From: CAYXVF01 sp964468125
GTDB lineage: Bacteria > Myxococcota > XYA12-FULL-58-9 > CAYXVF01
Reading direction: 5' to 3'
DNA: 32,516 bases
Assembly (NCBI GenBank): GCA_964468125.1
Contig: CAYXVF010000071.1
Span: 1-32,516, forward strand
The notes beneath the pieces were generated by a model. It ran no database searches. It was not told the DNA's origin and saw only the letters and a list, made by a program, of their open reading frames with translations. Position numbers and translations under genes: made by a program. Each line of letters opens with the position of its first letter. Positions within the stretch are counted from its first letter, which is position 1. Of this stretch, positions 24,716 to 32,516 are shown piece by piece.

Positions 24716-25504
24716 ATGAGGCGATTTCCGAGCATCGAGCAGCGCTGCGTGATGGGGCGCATTCTGTTGACGGCTGCGCTTTTTCTCTCAGCCCTCGTGG
24801 GTCGCGTGGCCTACGGCTCCCCCGAGGTCGACGCGATCGCTGAAAAGCTCGACACCCTCTACCGGAGCGATTCGAGCCGCGGGAAGATGACGATGCGGAT
24901 CGTCACCCCGAACTACGAGCGGACCCTGGAAATGGAGGTCACCACCCGCGGGCAAGACGACACCCTCGTACGAATTCTCTCGCCGAGGAAAGAGAAGGGC
25001 ACGTCCACCCTTAAAAAGGGGCGCGAAATGTGGAACTACCTGCCCAAGATCAAAAAGACGATTCGCGTGCCCCCCTCCATGATGATGAGCGGGTGGATGG
25101 GGAGCGATTTCACCAACGACGACATGGTGCGCGAGTCGAGCTGGCGAGAAGACTACGACGGTACGCTCAGTAGAGACGCCCCGCCTGGACAGAAATGTTT
25201 GGAGTTCCGGGCCAAGGATGATGCAGCGGTCGCATGGGATCGTGTCGTGACCTGCGTACACGCCACTGAGTACTATCCCATTTCCCAGGACTTCTACGAC
25301 GAGAAGGGGCGAAAGGCCCGCACCATGCGTTTCGAGGAGGTGGGCGATCTCGGAGGTCGAAAGGTTCCGCGCAAGCTCGTGTTGAAGCCGCTGCTCGACG
25401 ACAAGAAGGGCAACGAAACCGTCGTCACCTACGACGAGATGGAGTGGGACATCGAGCTTTCCGATTCGCTCTTCAGTCTGTCTCGACTCCGGCGGGGGCG
25501 CTGA
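24716..25504 (+). CDS. LolA-like outer-membrane lipoprotein-sorting protein
   Basis: The ATG at 24716 has a GGGGGA ribosome site and gives a 262-residue precursor with a signal peptide (hydrophobic ILLTAALFLSALVGRVAYG, cleavage near residue 34). The mature part matches the 'outer membrane lipoprotein-sorting protein' family (COG2834, LolA fold). Recognisable blocks are MTMRIVTPNYERTLEM, ILSPRKEKGTSTLKKG, MWNYLPKIKKTIRVPPS and MMMSGWMGSDFTNDDMV. These proteins carry a lipid-bearing cargo through the periplasm in a half-barrel cavity. The stop is 2 bp before the first permease, and the operon continues with a second permease, an ATPase and an outer-membrane barrel. An ATG at 24752 is an alternative start. 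Confidence 0.9.
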   Translation: MRRFPSIEQRCVMGRILLTAALFLSALVGRVAYGSPEVDAIAEKLDTLYRSDSSRGKMTMRIVTPNYERTLEMEVTTRGQDDTLVRILSPRKEKGTSTLKKGREMWNYLPKIKKTIRVPPSMMMSGWMGSDFTNDDMVRESSWREDYDGTLSRDAPPGQKCLEFRAKDDAAVAWDRVVTCVHATEYYPISQDFYDEKGRKARTMRFEEVGDLGGRKVPRKLVLKPLLDDKKGNETVVTYDEMEWDIELSDSLFSLSRLRRGR

Positions 25505-25506
25505 GC

Positions 25507-26733
25507 ATGTGGCTGTCGATGAAGCTGGCGTTGCGGAATCTTAGCCAACGGCCGGCGCGGACGGCCCTGACCGCTTCCATGATCGTCATCGGCGTGGTCC
25601 TGGCGATCTGGATGATGGGGACGGCAACCGGCAGCTACGACCTGATGATCGACGGGACTACGCGTGGGTTTCTCGGTCATTTTCAGGTGACCAAAGGCGA
25701 CTACCACGACGATCCGACGCTCTACAAAACCGTCGACGACCCGATGCCGCTCGTCGAGGCGTTGTCGGCGGTGGAAGGCGTACAGGGGGTGACCACTCGG
25801 ATCGAAAGCGGTGGCTTGCTCGCGCTCGAAAATCGCACCGTCGCCACGGGCTTGCTCGGTGTCGACCCAATTCGAGAGTCTCAAACCACGACCCTCGCCG
25901 ACAACATTGCCGAAGGCCGCTGGTTGCCCACGGGTGAAATCGCAGAAGATGAGAGCTATCCGATCGTCGTCGGTCGCGGCGTGGCCAATCGCCTCGAGGC
26001 GACAATCGGCGCCGAGCTGAGCTTTGTGGGGCAAGGGGCTGACGGCTCGATCGCGGCGGAATTGTTCACGGTCGTCGGGATTTACGACGGCGGCAGCCGC
26101 AACGTGGATCGCTCGCTCGCCATGGTCCGGATCGACCATGCGCAGGAGCTCCTCGTGCTGGCGGGACGGGTCCATCGGATCGTCGGGACGGTCGACAACT
26201 CGCGCGCCCTGCCGCAGGTGATGGCGCGCATGCCGTCCGTGCCCGAGCCCCTTCAGCTCGCCGATTGGGTCGCGCTCAATCCGGAGCTCTTCGAGCTCAT
26301 CAAAATGGATCGGGAGAGCGGTACCTTGATGCTGTGGATTGTGATCCTGGTCGTCGTCCTCGGGGTCGCGAACACGATGGCGATGTCGGTCTTCGAGAGA
26401 ACCCGAGAACTCGGGGTCATGCTCGCCCTTGGGACCTCACCTAGGCGCGTCGTGTCCGTCGTGCTCTGGGAAGTGGGTTGGCTCTCGACACTGGCTGTCG
26501 CTCTTGGAATCGTCCTCGGCGCATTGGCTGTCCGCTACACGAACATACCGTTGCCAGAGCCGCTCGAAATGGCAGGGGTCGTGTTCACGCACATCACCGG
26601 GGTAAACACCTGGGCTTGGACCGTGCTGAATCCGCTTTGGGTGATCGTTGCGAGCCTCGTGAGCGGTCTCCTTCCTGCCCGCCGCGCCGCACGTCTCAAC
26701 CCCGTCGCGGCGATTCGAGGGATAGAGGCATGA
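25507..26733 (+). CDS. FtsX/LolC-E-type ABC permease (first of two)
   Basis: I start at the ATG at 25507 (MWLSMKLALRNLSQRPARTA), 2 bp after the LolA-like stop. An ATG at 25519 is possible. The 408-residue permease has an N-terminal helix (about 20-42), a large periplasmic domain with KGDYHDDPTLYKTVDDP, and three C-terminal helices from about 280. The FtsX segment VFERTRELGVMLALGTSPRR is clear. It ends by overlapping the next permease by four bases (ATGA). Two different permeases plus one ATPase is the LolCDE stoichiometry. The cargo is not predicted by sequence alone. Confidence 0.93.
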   Translation: MWLSMKLALRNLSQRPARTALTASMIVIGVVLAIWMMGTATGSYDLMIDGTTRGFLGHFQVTKGDYHDDPTLYKTVDDPMPLVEALSAVEGVQGVTTRIESGGLLALENRTVATGLLGVDPIRESQTTTLADNIAEGRWLPTGEIAEDESYPIVVGRGVANRLEATIGAELSFVGQGADGSIAAELFTVVGIYDGGSRNVDRSLAMVRIDHAQELLVLAGRVHRIVGTVDNSRALPQVMARMPSVPEPLQLADWVALNPELFELIKMDRESGTLMLWIVILVVVLGVANTMAMSVFERTRELGVMLALGTSPRRVVSVVLWEVGWLSTLAVALGIVLGALAVRYTNIPLPEPLEMAGVVFTHITGVNTWAWTVLNPLWVIVASLVSGLLPARRAARLNPVAAIRGIEA

Positions 26734-27944
26734 ACACTCTTTCGCTCGCATGGCGGAACGTCTGGCGCGCGCCGCGGCGGACCGCGCTCACCACCACTGC
26801 GATCGCCGTCGCCTTGGCGATGTTCGTCTTGATGCTCTCCTGGGTGCAGGGCTTCATCGACTACGCACTCGAATCCACGACGCGCTCCTGGTCAGGCATG
26901 GCGCAGATCCGCGCCACCGGATTCGTCGAGACCGAGGAAGCCACGCATGTCCTGCCGGACGGCATTGCGCTCCTCGAACGGATTCGAGGCCACCAAGCGG
27001 TGCTGACCGCGACGCCGCGGGTCTACGGAGAAGCCCTGGCTGCCATGGGAGACCGGACCGCGGCGGTGCAGCTCGTAGGGATCGACTTCGACTCGGAACG
27101 CTCGGCTACGAGCTTCAACGAAAAACTCTCCGAGGGCGAGTGGCCGGGCACGAAGAATCAGGTGCTCATCGGCGTAAAGCTCGCGACGGAACTCGAGCTG
27201 GGCGTCGGCGATAAGCTCGCGCTCACCGCGGCGGACGTGCGCACGGGTGAGCTCAACGATCACCTCGTCCGGATCTCCGGGCTTCTCTACACGAGCAACA
27301 ACTTCCTCGATCAGCAGGCGGTGATCGGTGGGCTTTCGGTGATGCAGGGGCTCTTGGGTCTCGAAGACGACATTCACGAAATCGCGATGCAGCTCGACGT
27401 TCCCATCGTCGAGCAGGCCGCCATCGAAGCGGTGATCGAGCCCTGGGGGGGCGAGGGCGTCTCGGCCCGTGCCTGGCAGGTCGTACAGGCCGACCTCGCG
27501 TCGACCCTGGATCTTCAGCGTCAGATCCTTTGGATCGCAGTCCTGATCGTGTTCCTGATCGCATCCTTCGGTGTCATCAACACGATGACCATGTCGTTTC
27601 TCGAGCGCTTCCGCGAGTTCGGCATTCTTCGCGCGATCGGGACCTCGCCGGCGCGGATTTTTGGCCTCATCGTCGCTGAGGCGGCGTGGCTCGGACTCCT
27701 CGGCGTATCCGTCGGAATGCTTCTGTCCCTCGCGTTCTACCTTCCGCTCTCCACCTACGGGGTCACCTTTGCCGGCGCCGAAGCCTACGGGGTGAGCTTT
27801 GATCGAGAGATCTTCTTCAGAATGGACGGCACGGAAACGGTGCTGCTGGTGCTGGTCTTCGTCGTGCTCACCGTTGCGACGGGCATGCTCACTGCGCGCC
27901 GTGCGGCTCGAATCAGTCCCACGGAAGCACTGAGACAGGGATAG
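26730..27944 (+). CDS. FtsX/LolC-E-type ABC permease (second of two)
   Basis: The start is the ATG at 26730, inside the ATGA overlap with the first permease. Forms beginning further upstream would run through that gene. The 404-residue protein opens with MNTLSLAWRNVWRAPRRTAL. It has the same layout as its partner: one helix, a periplasmic domain of about 220 residues, then three helices. The FtsX motif reads SFLERFREFGILRAIGTSPARI. It is clearly related to, but distinct from, the first permease, which fits a LolC/LolE-like heterodimer. The ATPase gene follows after 10 bp. Confidence 0.93.
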   Translation: MNTLSLAWRNVWRAPRRTALTTTAIAVALAMFVLMLSWVQGFIDYALESTTRSWSGMAQIRATGFVETEEATHVLPDGIALLERIRGHQAVLTATPRVYGEALAAMGDRTAAVQLVGIDFDSERSATSFNEKLSEGEWPGTKNQVLIGVKLATELELGVGDKLALTAADVRTGELNDHLVRISGLLYTSNNFLDQQAVIGGLSVMQGLLGLEDDIHEIAMQLDVPIVEQAAIEAVIEPWGGEGVSARAWQVVQADLASTLDLQRQILWIAVLIVFLIASFGVINTMTMSFLERFREFGILRAIGTSPARIFGLIVAEAAWLGLLGVSVGMLLSLAFYLPLSTYGVTFAGAEAYGVSFDREIFFRMDGTETVLLVLVFVVLTVATGMLTARRAARISPTEALRQG

Positions 27945-27954
27945 GGAGGTCGTG

Positions 27955-28671
27955 ATGCCACTGGTTGAGCTCGAAGGAGTCAAACGCTTTTATGAGCTGC
28001 GCGGTGAAACGGTTCACGCCTTGGATGGCGTCGATCTGACGGTGGAGGAGGGCGAGTTCACCGCCCTTGCCGGTCCCTCGGGCTCGGGCAAAACCACGCT
28101 TCTGAATGTCATCGGTGCCCTCGATTCTCCGTCCGAAGGCGTCGTGAAGGTTTCGAACAACCGACTCGATCAGATGAGCAGCCGAGAGCTCAGCGAGCTC
28201 CGACGGGATCATCTTGGCTTTATTTTTCAGGCCTACAACCTCGTTCCGGTTCTGACCGTGGTGGAGAACGTAGAGTACGTGATGATGCTCCAGGGCTGGG
28301 ATCTCGCGAAACGCCGAGCGCGGGCTCGGGAGGTCCTAGAAGAGCTCGGCCTCGGTGACATGCTCGAGCGCAAGCCGGCGGAGCTCTCCGGTGGTCAGCA
28401 GCAGCGCGTCGCCGTCGCCCGGGCCATCGCCTCGCGGCCGGCACTGGTCCTCGCGGACGAACCCACCGCCAATCTCGATTCGGTCACCGGCGAAGAGTTG
28501 CTGCAGACCATGAGGCGCTTGAACGCAGAGCACGGCATGACATTTCTGTTCGCGACCCACGATCAAATGGTGATGCGGGATGCGCGTCGGCTCGTTCGAA
28601 TTCGCGACGGGCTCATCGTCTCGGATGAGCGCCGCGACGACTCCGGAGCACCGGAGGAGCAAGCGGGGTGA
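27955..28671 (+). CDS. LolD/MacB-type ABC transporter ATP-binding protein
   Basis: I choose the ATG at 27955 because GGAGGT lies 4-5 bp upstream, whereas the GTG at 27952 is too close to it. The 238-residue ATPase shows Walker A (GPSGSGKTT), FIFQAYNLVP, the signature LSGGQQQRV, Walker B (LVLADEPTANLD) and the H-loop (FATHD). It should be the shared ATPase for the two permeases just upstream. Its end overlaps the start of the outer-membrane barrel gene by four bases (GTGA). The acidic C-terminal tail (DERRDDSGAPEEQ) is unusual for LolD but not disruptive. Confidence 0.96.
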   Translation: MPLVELEGVKRFYELRGETVHALDGVDLTVEEGEFTALAGPSGSGKTTLLNVIGALDSPSEGVVKVSNNRLDQMSSRELSELRRDHLGFIFQAYNLVPVLTVVENVEYVMMLQGWDLAKRRARAREVLEELGLGDMLERKPAELSGGQQQRVAVARAIASRPALVLADEPTANLDSVTGEELLQTMRRLNAEHGMTFLFATHDQMVMRDARRLVRIRDGLIVSDERRDDSGAPEEQAG

Positions 28672-29954
28672 GGATCCTCCTCGGATGTGCGCTGCTTCTC
28701 GCCGTGAGCGACGCGCACGCCCTCGTACACGCGGAGACCGACGAGCTCACCCTCGACGTCAGTGGCAGCGCCAAGCTCTTCCCTCTCTCTACCGTTACTC
28801 CGCCGTCGCTACTGAACGAGCGCGAGATGGACACGGTGGGGTTTGGAAGCCTGCGCTCGAACGGGCTCTTGCAGATCGAATCGCTGAGCCTGGAAGCGGC
28901 TTACCATGTGTTCCCGGTTGTGGGTGAGGGAGTCGGTACTACCGCCGACATTCGGGCACCGGGACTGAGTGGCGGGCTCGTCTCGCCCATCACGTCGCGA
29001 TTGCGCGTCGTCGACTTCGACCGCGAGCTCGTCTCCGAGCGTGATTTCGTGCTCCTGCAGAACTTCGACCGACTACTCCTCACGGTCCTCGGCCCCGGGG
29101 GAAGCGAGCTTCGGGTGGGGCGGCAGGCGATCAATCACGGGAGCGCTCGGATCCTCACCGCCACGGACATCTTCTCGCCCTTTTCACCGGCGACGCTCGA
29201 TAGCGAGTTCAAGCAGGGGCTCGACGCGGTCCGCCTCACCGTACCCTTCGGTGAGCTGACCGAGGTCGAGCTCTACGCGGTGCTCGCCGACCGCAACCTC
29301 GACCATTCGCTCCAGAAGGGGGTCTACGTCGCGCGGGTTCGCCACACCTTTCCCGAGCTCGTCGATGTGTCGATGTACGCCGGCACCTCCTATGCCTCGC
29401 CGACAGTCGCGCTCGACGTCTCTGGGGACCTCGGCGGTGCGACAGTATACGGCGAAGCGCTTCTGCGCTGGTGGGACTCGGATGCGGTGGATGCGCTCTC
29501 CTCGGTGAGCGGCGACCTTCCGCTCGCGGCGAGCGACTCGCCGACCGTACGGGCGACCCTCGGCGGTCAATACTTTTTCCCCTTCGACCTCGACGTGATC
29601 GTCGAGCTGCACTGGAACGGCGCGGGGGAGAGTGCGCGGGAGCAGTATCTGTCCACGCTGTTGACGCCGGACTATGCGGTGGGCGAGATCTACCTCTTGG
29701 GCCGCGCCCATGTCGCCACCGCCTGGAGCTACCTGCTCACAGACCTCTCGCGGCTATCGCTCTCCACCATCACCAGCGTCGTCGATGGCTCTACGCTGCT
29801 GACTCCCGCCTACTATTGGGACGCGGCGGAAAACGCGTCGCTGTCCGCAGGTGCGATCCTCGGGCTCGGCCGGCGTGTAGACACGTCCTTCGTGGCGGAC
29901 GAGTTCGGCTACTATCCGTATGTGTTCTTCGTGGATGCTCGCTACTACTTCTGA
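28668..29954 (+). CDS. Outer-membrane beta-barrel protein of the LolA/ABC operon
   Basis: It starts with GTG in a four-base overlap (GTGA) with the ATPase stop. The 428-residue precursor has a short signal peptide (MRILLGCALLLAVSDAHA). The remainder is alternating amphipathic strands rich in Tyr, Leu and Gly, e.g. VELYAVLADRNLDHSL and ATLGGQYFFPFDLDVIVEL. It ends in RYYF, an aromatic C-terminal residue typical of BAM-inserted barrels. I do not recognise the family; it resembles general porin/alginate-export-like barrels only in character. No LolB-like lipoprotein is present, so this barrel is the only outer-membrane component seen. A role as the outer-membrane receptor or exit port for the transported lipid or lipoprotein is inferred from position. 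Confidence 0.8.
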   Translation: MRILLGCALLLAVSDAHALVHAETDELTLDVSGSAKLFPLSTVTPPSLLNEREMDTVGFGSLRSNGLLQIESLSLEAAYHVFPVVGEGVGTTADIRAPGLSGGLVSPITSRLRVVDFDRELVSERDFVLLQNFDRLLLTVLGPGGSELRVGRQAINHGSARILTATDIFSPFSPATLDSEFKQGLDAVRLTVPFGELTEVELYAVLADRNLDHSLQKGVYVARVRHTFPELVDVSMYAGTSYASPTVALDVSGDLGGATVYGEALLRWWDSDAVDALSSVSGDLPLAASDSPTVRATLGGQYFFPFDLDVIVELHWNGAGESAREQYLSTLLTPDYAVGEIYLLGRAHVATAWSYLLTDLSRLSLSTITSVVDGSTLLTPAYYWDAAENASLSAGAILGLGRRVDTSFVADEFGYYPYVFFVDARYYF

Positions 29955-29955
29955 A

Positions 29956-29978
29956 GCTCCTGCGCTCAGCGCAGGAGC
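29956..29978. terminator. Perfect inverted repeat between convergent genes
   Basis: The 23-bp sequence from 29956 to 29978 (GCTCCTGCGCT, one C, AGCGCAGGAGC) is perfectly symmetrical around one base, giving a stable GC-rich hairpin in either transcript. It begins 2 bp after the barrel stop and covers the stop region of the convergent small gene. There is no adjacent T tract, so it would be a hairpin-type bidirectional terminator or 3' stabiliser rather than a classic intrinsic terminator. Confidence 0.5.
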
Positions 29979-30214
29979 AGCACCGCCGCCGCGCCGGCGA
30001 TGAAGGCCAGGGCCAGGGCGATGAGCACGGCTTTGGGGAATTTCTTTTCCTTCTTGAGGCCCGCGTCCACCAGGAACTGGTGCGTATTCCGGCCCGGATG
30101 CTTCTTCAGGTACTCCTCGCGCGACATGTGGCTCGGTCGCCGTTCGTCCACCGGCGCGCCTACGAGGCTGCTCGCTGCGACCGCGTCACCGACGGTGGAA
30201 TTTTCCTCAGGCAT
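29966..30214 (-). CDS. Small tail-anchored membrane protein
   Basis: This 82-residue protein starts with ATG behind GGAGG (spacing 5), a strong ribosome site. The first 55 residues are polar. They include SREEYLKKHPGRNTHQFLVD, which looks like a structured motif, followed by a basic KKEKKFPK stretch and a single C-terminal helix (AVLIALALAFIAGAAAVLLL). The topology suggests a cytoplasmic domain anchored by a C-terminal tail. I do not recognise a family. It diverges from the nitroreductase across 95 bp in which I see no strong promoter. It converges on the barrel gene, with the stop inside the hairpin. Confidence 0.7.
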   Translation of the reverse strand: MPEENSTVGDAVAASSLVGAPVDERRPSHMSREEYLKKHPGRNTHQFLVDAGLKKEKKFPKAVLIALALAFIAGAAAVLLLR

Positions 30215-30309
30215 GAGGTCCTCCGGGAGTCAGACTGGCTGGTCTCTCCATGATGCCGATTCGATTGGACTTCGCAAGCGGTCAAACCCATGCTTATTGT
30301 CGCGGAACC

Positions 30310-30885
30310 ATGAACATTCACGAAGTGCTCAAGAGCCGACGAACCGTTCACAACTATGAGCCCCGGGCGGTCCCGGACGACATCGTCGAACGCGCGCTCG
30401 AGGCGGCGCGCTGGGCCCCAAACCACAAGCTCACGAATCCGTGGCGATTCTATCTGATCGGGCCAGAGACGAAGGCGCGCATTGGTGAGGTGGCCGCCAG
30501 CATCGCCGCGGAGGTGGCGCGCGGGAGCGGCGCCGACGACGCCCGGGTCGAAGCGATGGCCGAGGTGGGACGCCAAAAGGTGCTGCAATCGCCGGTGCTG
30601 ATCGCCGTCTCATCGCGACGGGTTCCGGACGATGCCTTTCGCGAAAAGGAGGACTACGCCGCGACTTCCTGCGCGATCCAAAACATGCAGCTCGCTTTTT
30701 GGGCCGATGGAGTCGGTGCCAAATGGGGCACCGGGGCGGTGACCCGCGATCCTCGCCTCTATGAAACCGTCGGCGCGGATCCGGCTGCCGAAGAGATCGT
30801 GGGCTTCGTCAAAGCGGGCTACCCCGCGAAAGTCCCGGATGTGAAGCGCAAGAGCCTCGAAGAGGTCGTCGTTCGCCTCGCGTGA
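30310..30885 (+). CDS. Nitroreductase-family FMN oxidoreductase (YdjA-like)
   Basis: The ATG at 30310 gives 191 residues beginning MNIHEVLKSRRTVHNYEPRA, the standard nitroreductase N-terminus in which SRRT contacts FMN phosphate. The family motifs ALEAARWAPNHKLTNPWRF and YAATSCAIQNMQLAFWADGV follow, and the C-terminus has EIVGFVKAGYPA. Length and motifs match the short YdjA-like branch. The enzyme reduces nitro or enone compounds with NAD(P)H as an FMN dimer in the cytoplasm. The physiological substrate is unknown. The longer upstream frame from 30250 lacks a ribosome site and family similarity. The gene stops 12 bp before the repeat region. Confidence 0.95.
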   Translation: MNIHEVLKSRRTVHNYEPRAVPDDIVERALEAARWAPNHKLTNPWRFYLIGPETKARIGEVAASIAAEVARGSGADDARVEAMAEVGRQKVLQSPVLIAVSSRRVPDDAFREKEDYAATSCAIQNMQLAFWADGVGAKWGTGAVTRDPRLYETVGADPAAEEIVGFVKAGYPAKVPDVKRKSLEEVVVRLA

Positions 30886-30896
30886 GCGCTCTTCAA

Positions 30897-31303
30897 GACC
30901 GGATCGGATCGCGAATCGNNNNNNNNNNNNNNNNNNNNNNNNNNNNNNNNNNNNNNNNNNNNNNNNNNNNNNNNNNNNNNNNNNNNNNNNNNNNNNNNNN
31001 NNNNNNNNNNNNNNNNNNTCGACTTCGACGAACTGAGTGACGAGGCGAACGCCGAACGGTCCATGAACCCAGAGAATTCGACTCTTGGTCTGAATTGCGA
31101 GCGGGGGGGCTGTTCCGGATCACTTGGCGTTGCTACGCTAGGCACGCTTCTGGCGGACCGGATCGAGCACGAGCATCGACTTCAACTTCGACGAGGAATT
31201 GAGTGACGCGGCGAATGGGAATGGCGAACAGTCGATCGACCCGGAGGATTCGATTCCTCAGATTTTGGACGGAGGGGTCTCTAGCGGATCACCCGTGGTC
31301 GCA
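30897..31303. repeat. Diverged direct repeats containing the assembly gap
   Basis: Two related units are visible. The first begins at GACCGGATCG (30897-30906), breaks at the N run and resumes at 31019. The second begins at GACCGGATCG (31156-31165) and runs to about 31303. Shared blocks include GAACTGAGTGACGAGGCGAA (31030-31049) and GAATTGAGTGACGCGGCGAA (31196-31215), 18 of 20 identical. Both units also share a following CC(A/G)GAG(A/G)ATTCGA block and a GGATCAC block. The plus strand is partly open in both, but I see no start or family. The stretch 31304-31440 shows no gene or clear signal. The repeats lie downstream of the transposase. Confidence 0.6.
30919..31018. other. Assembly gap (100 N)
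   Basis: Exactly 100 unknown bases, a placeholder size commonly used for scaffold gaps of unknown length. It falls within the diverged repeats, which probably explains why assembly failed here. Collinearity with the second repeat unit suggests that only a few bases could be missing, or a collapsed number of whole units. Confidence 0.95.
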
Positions 31304-31440
31304 AGAGGCACTTTAGGTGGCGCCAGCTCGAAAAGCCTGGATTTCACTCAGCGTCTACACTTCGACGTCTGCCGACGATCCTCGCCATCGGATTCGGGCC
31401 GTGAGCGCGACGCTCGCAGTTGACCAAGTCTGGTGACTCG

Positions 31441-32481
31441 TTACGCGGCCGCGAGGAGTCGCTTGCCGGGTCTCGGAGAAATGGGCGGGATGTACATGCC
31501 CGGTGGAAAGCGAACATCACGCTCGCCAGCGCGGTAGCGAAGCGACGCGGCGTCGTATTGCGCTTGGGCGGCATGAAAGCGCTCGAGGTATGCTTTTGTC
31601 TCCGGGTGATTCGCATCCGACCAGACTATCATGGGCTTTCGGTCCTTGAACCACGCTGGTTTTGGCATTTCAAACACGGTGGTGCGCGGGAGCTTCAGAA
31701 TGGCGTCGACGCCGAGAGCGGGTTTCCCTTCGCGGGCCTGCTCACCGTTTCGGACGATGCGATGTCGGATTTCGGTGACCCGCTTGCGGTACTCTGTGTC
31801 GTCCAAACCTTCGAACATCGGGAGCCGCGAGAGCTCGACGACGACCTTCTCGACATAGTCGTCCTTTGAAACCGCCTTTCGCTTGGCCGGGGCCTTGCGT
31901 GCCTCGGCGCGCTTTGCCTCACCGTACAGCGTTGCGTTCAACCACCCTCCGCGGCAAACCTCACCGAAGAAAACGTCCCGAGCACAGTGAACCCCCGGCC
32001 ACTGCTCGGGCGTTTCGACGAGGCCTTCCTTCACCCCTTGGCTCAGGATGTACTCGAAGCAACGCTCCTGGTCTTCGTCGGTGATGAGAGCTGTTGCTGC
32101 GTAGCGTCCGCCCCAGAGCGTCTCAAAAGGCACGTCGATCATCGGCTTTAGCCGCTGTGAGATTTGCTGTTTGAGCTGGCCCATAAACTCTGGAACCCCC
32201 GGGCCCCGCAGGGCCAAGTGGAAGTGGTTCGAGAGGAAAGCGTGAGCGAAGAGCTCGATTTGTGGAAATCGCTTCTGCACGTGGCCCAAGACACCCGCGA
32301 CCATCGTGTTGATCTCTTCACTGGGAACGAGCAGCGCCATTCCGCACAGGACGCGGGAGATGACATGATAGACCTTGTCGTCCTCGAAGTAGCGCGCGTG
32401 GTGGCGGCTCGTGAAGATCTTGGCGCCTTTTCCGTGGATAGACCTGAGCATGCTTGTGGGTGTCGGTGGGTTCGGATTCAT
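31441..32481 (-). CDS. IS200-like / REP-associated tyrosine transposase (RAYT, Y1_Tnp family)
   Basis: This 346-residue protein has a Y1 HUH-nuclease domain at about 30-150. The HUH pair is in LSNHFHLAL (His86, His88), and the probable catalytic tyrosine is Tyr144 in RCFEYILSQGVKEGLV. The N-terminal YHVISRV segment is also typical. The C-terminal half (about 180-346) is a long, partly basic extension not found in minimal IS200 transposases; that pattern fits single-copy RAYT genes. The start is the ATG at 32481, with an ATG at 32451 as alternative. It lies beside the diverged direct repeats. No IS ends or target duplications are recognisable, so it is probably not a complete mobile element. 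Confidence 0.9.
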   Translation of the reverse strand: MNPNPPTPTSMLRSIHGKGAKIFTSRHHARYFEDDKVYHVISRVLCGMALLVPSEEINTMVAGVLGHVQKRFPQIELFAHAFLSNHFHLALRGPGVPEFMGQLKQQISQRLKPMIDVPFETLWGGRYAATALITDEDQERCFEYILSQGVKEGLVETPEQWPGVHCARDVFFGEVCRGGWLNATLYGEAKRAEARKAPAKRKAVSKDDYVEKVVVELSRLPMFEGLDDTEYRKRVTEIRHRIVRNGEQAREGKPALGVDAILKLPRTTVFEMPKPAWFKDRKPMIVWSDANHPETKAYLERFHAAQAQYDAASLRYRAGERDVRFPPGMYIPPISPRPGKRLLAAA

Positions 32482-32516
32482 GCGCTTCGGAAGAGCAGGA
32501 AGCGGGCCAAACGAAG

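Noticed and set aside
26892..27983. A 363-residue minus-strand frame opposite the second permease
   Set aside because: It shadows a well-supported FtsX-type permease and has no promoter or ribosome site.

Overview
The window is GC-rich bacterial DNA with almost no intergenic space. It looks like a deltaproteobacterial-type chromosome, most likely Myxococcota or a close relative. Supporting signs are a Ser/Thr kinase fused to AgmX/PglI-type periplasmic tails, FHA and FecR-domain proteins, a very large lipoprotein of ASH ('choice-of-anchor D') repeats with a VWA domain, and many signal-peptide or outer-membrane genes. A 100-N run at 30919-31018 shows this is a scaffolded draft assembly. I saw no rRNA, tRNA, CRISPR array or prophage.

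Layout. (1) 1-383: the 3' end of an unrecognised plus-strand gene, possibly frameshifted. (2) 388-12879, all minus strand, read right to left: a secreted coiled-coil protein, a YkgJ-like Cys-cluster protein, a beta-barrel with carboxypeptidase-regulatory-like domains, a FecR/FN3-like envelope protein, a transmembrane Ser/Thr kinase, an FHA protein, a second FecR protein, a chemoreceptor, tatB, tatC and S-adenosylmethionine decarboxylase. Most gaps are short or overlapping. (3) 12990-14225: arginine deiminase, plus strand. (4) 14247-19266, minus strand: two small unknown proteins (one apparently split by a frameshift), a type IV pilin-like protein and the 1097-residue ASH/VWA lipoprotein. (5) 19490-23116, plus strand: an envelope protein and a MacB/Lol-type ABC transporter. 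(6) 23120-24597, minus strand: a TetR regulator with a translationally coupled metallophosphoesterase. (7) 24716-29954, plus strand: LolA-like protein, two FtsX-type permeases, LolD-like ATPase and an outer-membrane beta-barrel, in one tight operon divergent from tetR. (8) 29966-30885: a small tail-anchored protein and a nitroreductase. (9) 30897-31440: diverged direct repeats containing the assembly gap. (10) 31441-32481: an IS200-like/RAYT transposase.

Two gene sets look like coherent, poorly described systems. The TetR-controlled LolA/permease/permease/ATPase/barrel operon has every layer needed to move a lipoprotein or lipid from the inner to the outer membrane, and its control region carries paired GACCACYRGTC half-palindromes around tandem 12-bp repeats. 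The kinase/FHA/FecR/FecR-FN3/barrel set looks like a trans-envelope phospho-signalling module.
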